Below, piece by piece: positions 62,170 to 64,000 of a stretch of 64,000 nucleotides of DNA. The translations under genes and the position numbers were made by a program. This DNA comes from Xanthostigma xanthostigma (taxonomy: Eukaryota; Arthropoda; Insecta; Raphidioptera; Raphidiidae): assembly GCA_963575645.1 (NCBI GenBank), contig OY754464.1:76296948-76360947 (forward strand), read 5' to 3'. A model generated the notes under the pieces. It worked only from the letters and a program-made list of their open reading frames with translations, had not been told where the DNA came from and did no database searches. The stretch's first letter is position 1. The number at the start of each line of letters is the position of its first letter.

Positions 62170-63099
62170 ATGCCTGAAACTCGGTTAGCATCACGCGACA
62201 ACGAAAATATGAGGGCTTTACTCAGTGAATTAGTGCAAAACAGTGAGTTCAAAAATGAAATAAGGAAAGTTATAGAGGATCAAATGAAAATAGTGTTGGA
62301 TACACAAGTATCTAAGCTAAATAATGAAATTGGTGATCTTAAAAAACAGAACTTAAATATAATACAAAAATTAGATGAAACTCTGCATTCTCTATCTAAA
62401 CTAAGTGAAATGTTCTTAAAGAATAAGGACAATAGTAATGGGATTAATGAGGATGTGAAAGCGGAAAAAAAGTTAAAAGGTACAAAAATGAAGGAAACTA
62501 ATAAGAAACCTAATTTAGATTCTGCAAAAATAACAATACCTTTAAACGATGACACAAAACGTGACGTTAAGAAAAATCAAGTTTCAAATAGCACTATTTT
62601 AGATGATAATATTAATAATACAATCGATATAGCTGATCCTAAAGTTATTAGAGACAATCCAGCTTTAGAAAAAAAGGATGAATACATGAAATTAAGCAAT
62701 AATGAAACTGACACAGATGAATCAGAATCAGACTTTACAGAAGTAGTAAATCGACGCAGAAGAAATAGAAAACGAGGGACTGTAGGATCAGCAAAAAGTA
62801 ACGAACTTCAAGGAGGAAACAGAATGATGTGGCTTCATATCAGTAGAGTGAAGCAAGGAACAAGTGAAGAGGAGGTTAAGTCCTATCTACTAAATAAGTT
62901 TCCAAATGAAACATTCATTTGTGAAAAACTCCCAGTTCGAGGTATAAATTGTTCTTTTAAAGTTGGAGCAAGTTTTCATTTATATGAAAAAATAAATAAC
63001 CCTGATTTCTGGCCCGAAAATATTGTTTTCAAACGCTTTCAGTTTTTTCGAGCACAATTTTCGGGTCACAAATCAGCAAATTTTAACCAAGGAAAATAA
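62170..63099 (+). CDS. LINE ORF1 protein, 309 residues
   Basis: ORF1 products bind element RNA and act as chaperones in the retrotransposition particle. The protein opens MPETRLASRDNENM. Residues ~25-85 form heptad-like Leu/Ile repeats (VSKLNNEIGDLKKQ..IIQKLDETLHSLSKL), a predicted coiled coil. Residues ~90-210 are charged and low in hydrophobics, including an acidic ETDTDESESDF patch followed by RRRRNRKR. Residues ~215-300 (MMWLHISRVKQGTSEEEVKS ... SFKVG ... NNPDFWPENIVFKRF) match the baculovirus FP-like C-terminal domain typical of insect LINE ORF1 proteins; the C-x2-C knuckles of some clades are absent. Its stop lies inside ORF2. ATG 62170 is the first after the 5' UTR. Confidence 0.85.
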   Translation: MPETRLASRDNENMRALLSELVQNSEFKNEIRKVIEDQMKIVLDTQVSKLNNEIGDLKKQNLNIIQKLDETLHSLSKLSEMFLKNKDNSNGINEDVKAEKKLKGTKMKETNKKPNLDSAKITIPLNDDTKRDVKKNQVSNSTILDDNINNTIDIADPKVIRDNPALEKKDEYMKLSNNETDTDESESDFTEVVNRRRRNRKRGTVGSAKSNELQGGNRMMWLHISRVKQGTSEEEVKSYLLNKFPNETFICEKLPVRGINCSFKVGASFHLYEKINNPDFWPENIVFKRFQFFRAQFSGHKSANFNQGK

Positions 63100-64000
63100 A
63101 AACTTAAATGTAGAAATATTGTGCCACTTAAATATTAGAAGTGTAATTTCTAAAATAGATGAAATAGAAGTATTCATAAATCTAGAAAAAATTGATATAT
63201 TGTGTTTATCAGAACATTGGGTTCAAAATGGGTTACTGTCCCACATATGTATTTCGGGCTTTAAACTAGTCACTCACTTCTCTAGACAACACTACCTCCA
63301 TGGAGGTGTGGCAATTTTTATTAAAGATAGTCTATCTAGCACTGAAATCAAAAATATTAATAATATCTCAGTTGAAAGGATCGCTGAATTAAGCGCTATT
63401 CGTTACAAAAATGTCATTATAATTACAATTTATCGACCGCCTAATGATAATTATAAACAATTCTTTGATATAATTACTCAAGCAATAGACATTGCCTTAA
63501 GTAAAGCTGAATATTTGATACTTTGTGGAGATATAAATATAAACTGGGAAAATGGTGATATAAATTGTAAATCACTGAAAGATATCTTTGAGTCTTTCAA
63601 TTTAACTGTTACCACAAATGAGCCCACGCATTTTTATGGTCTGAATGGTTCAAGCATAATAGACTATGTTGTGACTAATTTGCCCAAAGAGAAATACATA
63701 TGTAAGGTGACAAACCCAGGTCTTTCAGATCACGCTGCTCACTTGATGAGCTTGAGAGACATTCTATATGATAAAGCAGAACATACTGTGAATAAAACAA
63801 ATCAAAATTGTAAAAACCAAAAAATACAAAAACGAACTTGTAATGAATTGAATTATAATTATATGTCATATTGGTTGAAAAAAGTGGATTGGCAAGAATT
63901 TTATCAAACTAACCAGGTAAATAAAATGTATGAAATATTTTGGGAGAATTTTAAATATTGTTTTAATCTTTGCTTTCCGAAAGAGGAAACGAAAATAAGG
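62996..64000 (+). CDS. LINE ORF2, N-terminal endonuclease domain (partial)
   Basis: The frame is open from 62996 to the window edge (335 codons) and overlaps ORF1 by 104 nt in the +1 frame. It encodes an apurinic/apyrimidinic-type endonuclease that nicks target DNA for target-primed reverse transcription. Visible motifs in order: CHLNIRSV (N-terminal Asn), DILCLSEHW (metal-binding Glu), GGVAIFIKD, IITIYRPPND, LILCGDININW (catalytic Asp/Asn), TVTTNEPTHF, SSIIDYVVTN and GLSDHAAHL (catalytic SDH). All expected active-site residues are present. No ATG occurs in frame before about 63745, so translation must begin at a non-ATG codon, by reinitiation, or by frameshift from ORF1. The reverse transcriptase would lie past the window end. 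Confidence 0.9.
   Translation, partial: MTLISGPKILFSNAFSFFEHNFRVTNQQILTKENKNLNVEILCHLNIRSVISKIDEIEVFINLEKIDILCLSEHWVQNGLLSHICISGFKLVTHFSRQHYLHGGVAIFIKDSLSSTEIKNINNISVERIAELSAIRYKNVIIITIYRPPNDNYKQFFDIITQAIDIALSKAEYLILCGDININWENGDINCKSLKDIFESFNLTVTTNEPTHFYGLNGSSIIDYVVTNLPKEKYICKVTNPGLSDHAAHLMSLRDILYDKAEHTVNKTNQNCKNQKIQKRTCNELNYNYMSYWLKKVDWQEFYQTNQVNKMYEIFWENFKYCFNLCFPKEETKIR

Larger units (their letters stand above)
62069..64000 (+). mobile_element. LINE (non-LTR retrotransposon), 5' part, runs off the window
   Basis: A ~100-bp 5' UTR (from about 62069) leads into an intact ORF1 and an open ORF2 endonuclease domain. No stop interrupts either frame, so this is the youngest-looking element here. 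It sits inside another repeat (61776-62068), which sets its 5' boundary. The family is jockey/CR1-like by domain order: coiled-coil ORF1 with an FP-like C-terminus, then an apurinic-type endonuclease. Confidence 0.88.

Overview
The window looks like transposon-packed, AT-rich intergenic DNA from an arthropod, most likely an insect. The reasons are strongly AT-rich composition, no operon-like or long host reading frames, and a dense mix of eukaryotic element types: Helitrons, hAT, Tc1/mariner, PIF/Harbinger, LINEs, solo LTRs, foldback MITEs and tRNA-derived repeats. The order within insects cannot be fixed from sequence alone; some dispersed motifs resemble ones I associate with Lepidoptera, but that is an impression only. 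I find no host protein-coding gene, no functional tRNA and no rRNA.

Layout. 0-10 kb: two solo LTRs with 4-bp target duplications (TSDs), several foldback elements including one nested in another, a cluster of palindromes near 6.2 kb, and a 1.3-kb long-TIR element at 8.0-9.3 kb with another element inside it. 11.4-12.9 kb: a satellite of twelve ~130-bp units with a two-unit higher-order pattern. 13-16.3 kb: three short hAT elements with perfect 8-bp TSDs and a 29-bp tandem array of mini-hairpins. 16.4-24 kb: a third solo LTR, a foldback element with hammerhead-like motifs, a 336-bp LTR-derived tandem, a THAP-like repeat and a tRNA-derived SINE. 24.5-36 kb: MITEs, the 3' end of a LINE, a 1.4-kb hAT relic that still encodes the hAT C-terminal dimerisation region, a mariner foldback, and a mariner relic with a transposase remnant. 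36.9-38.3 kb: a Helitron that contains a PIF/Harbinger element encoding only the transposase N-terminus. 42.8-47.1 kb: four large foldbacks and a second Helitron. 48-56.5 kb: a fourth solo LTR, two more Helitrons and three LINE relics or tails. 57.5-61.8 kb: a 155-bp tandem array and more MITEs. 62.07 kb to the end: the 5' part of an apparently young LINE with an intact ORF1 (309 codons) and an open endonuclease domain running off the window.

How the parts work together. Nothing here forms a host pathway. The elements depend on trans-acting machinery: the short hAT, mariner and Harbinger derivatives lack transposases, the four Helitrons lack Rep/helicase, and the LTRs are solo. Only the LINE at the right edge could be autonomous, and its reverse transcriptase would lie outside the window. 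The features most worth a second look are a tRNA-Lys-derived module carried by all four Helitrons, hammerhead-ribozyme-like cores in three unrelated repeat families, the dimeric satellite, and the LINE ORF2 that has no usable ATG and overlaps ORF1 in the +1 frame.
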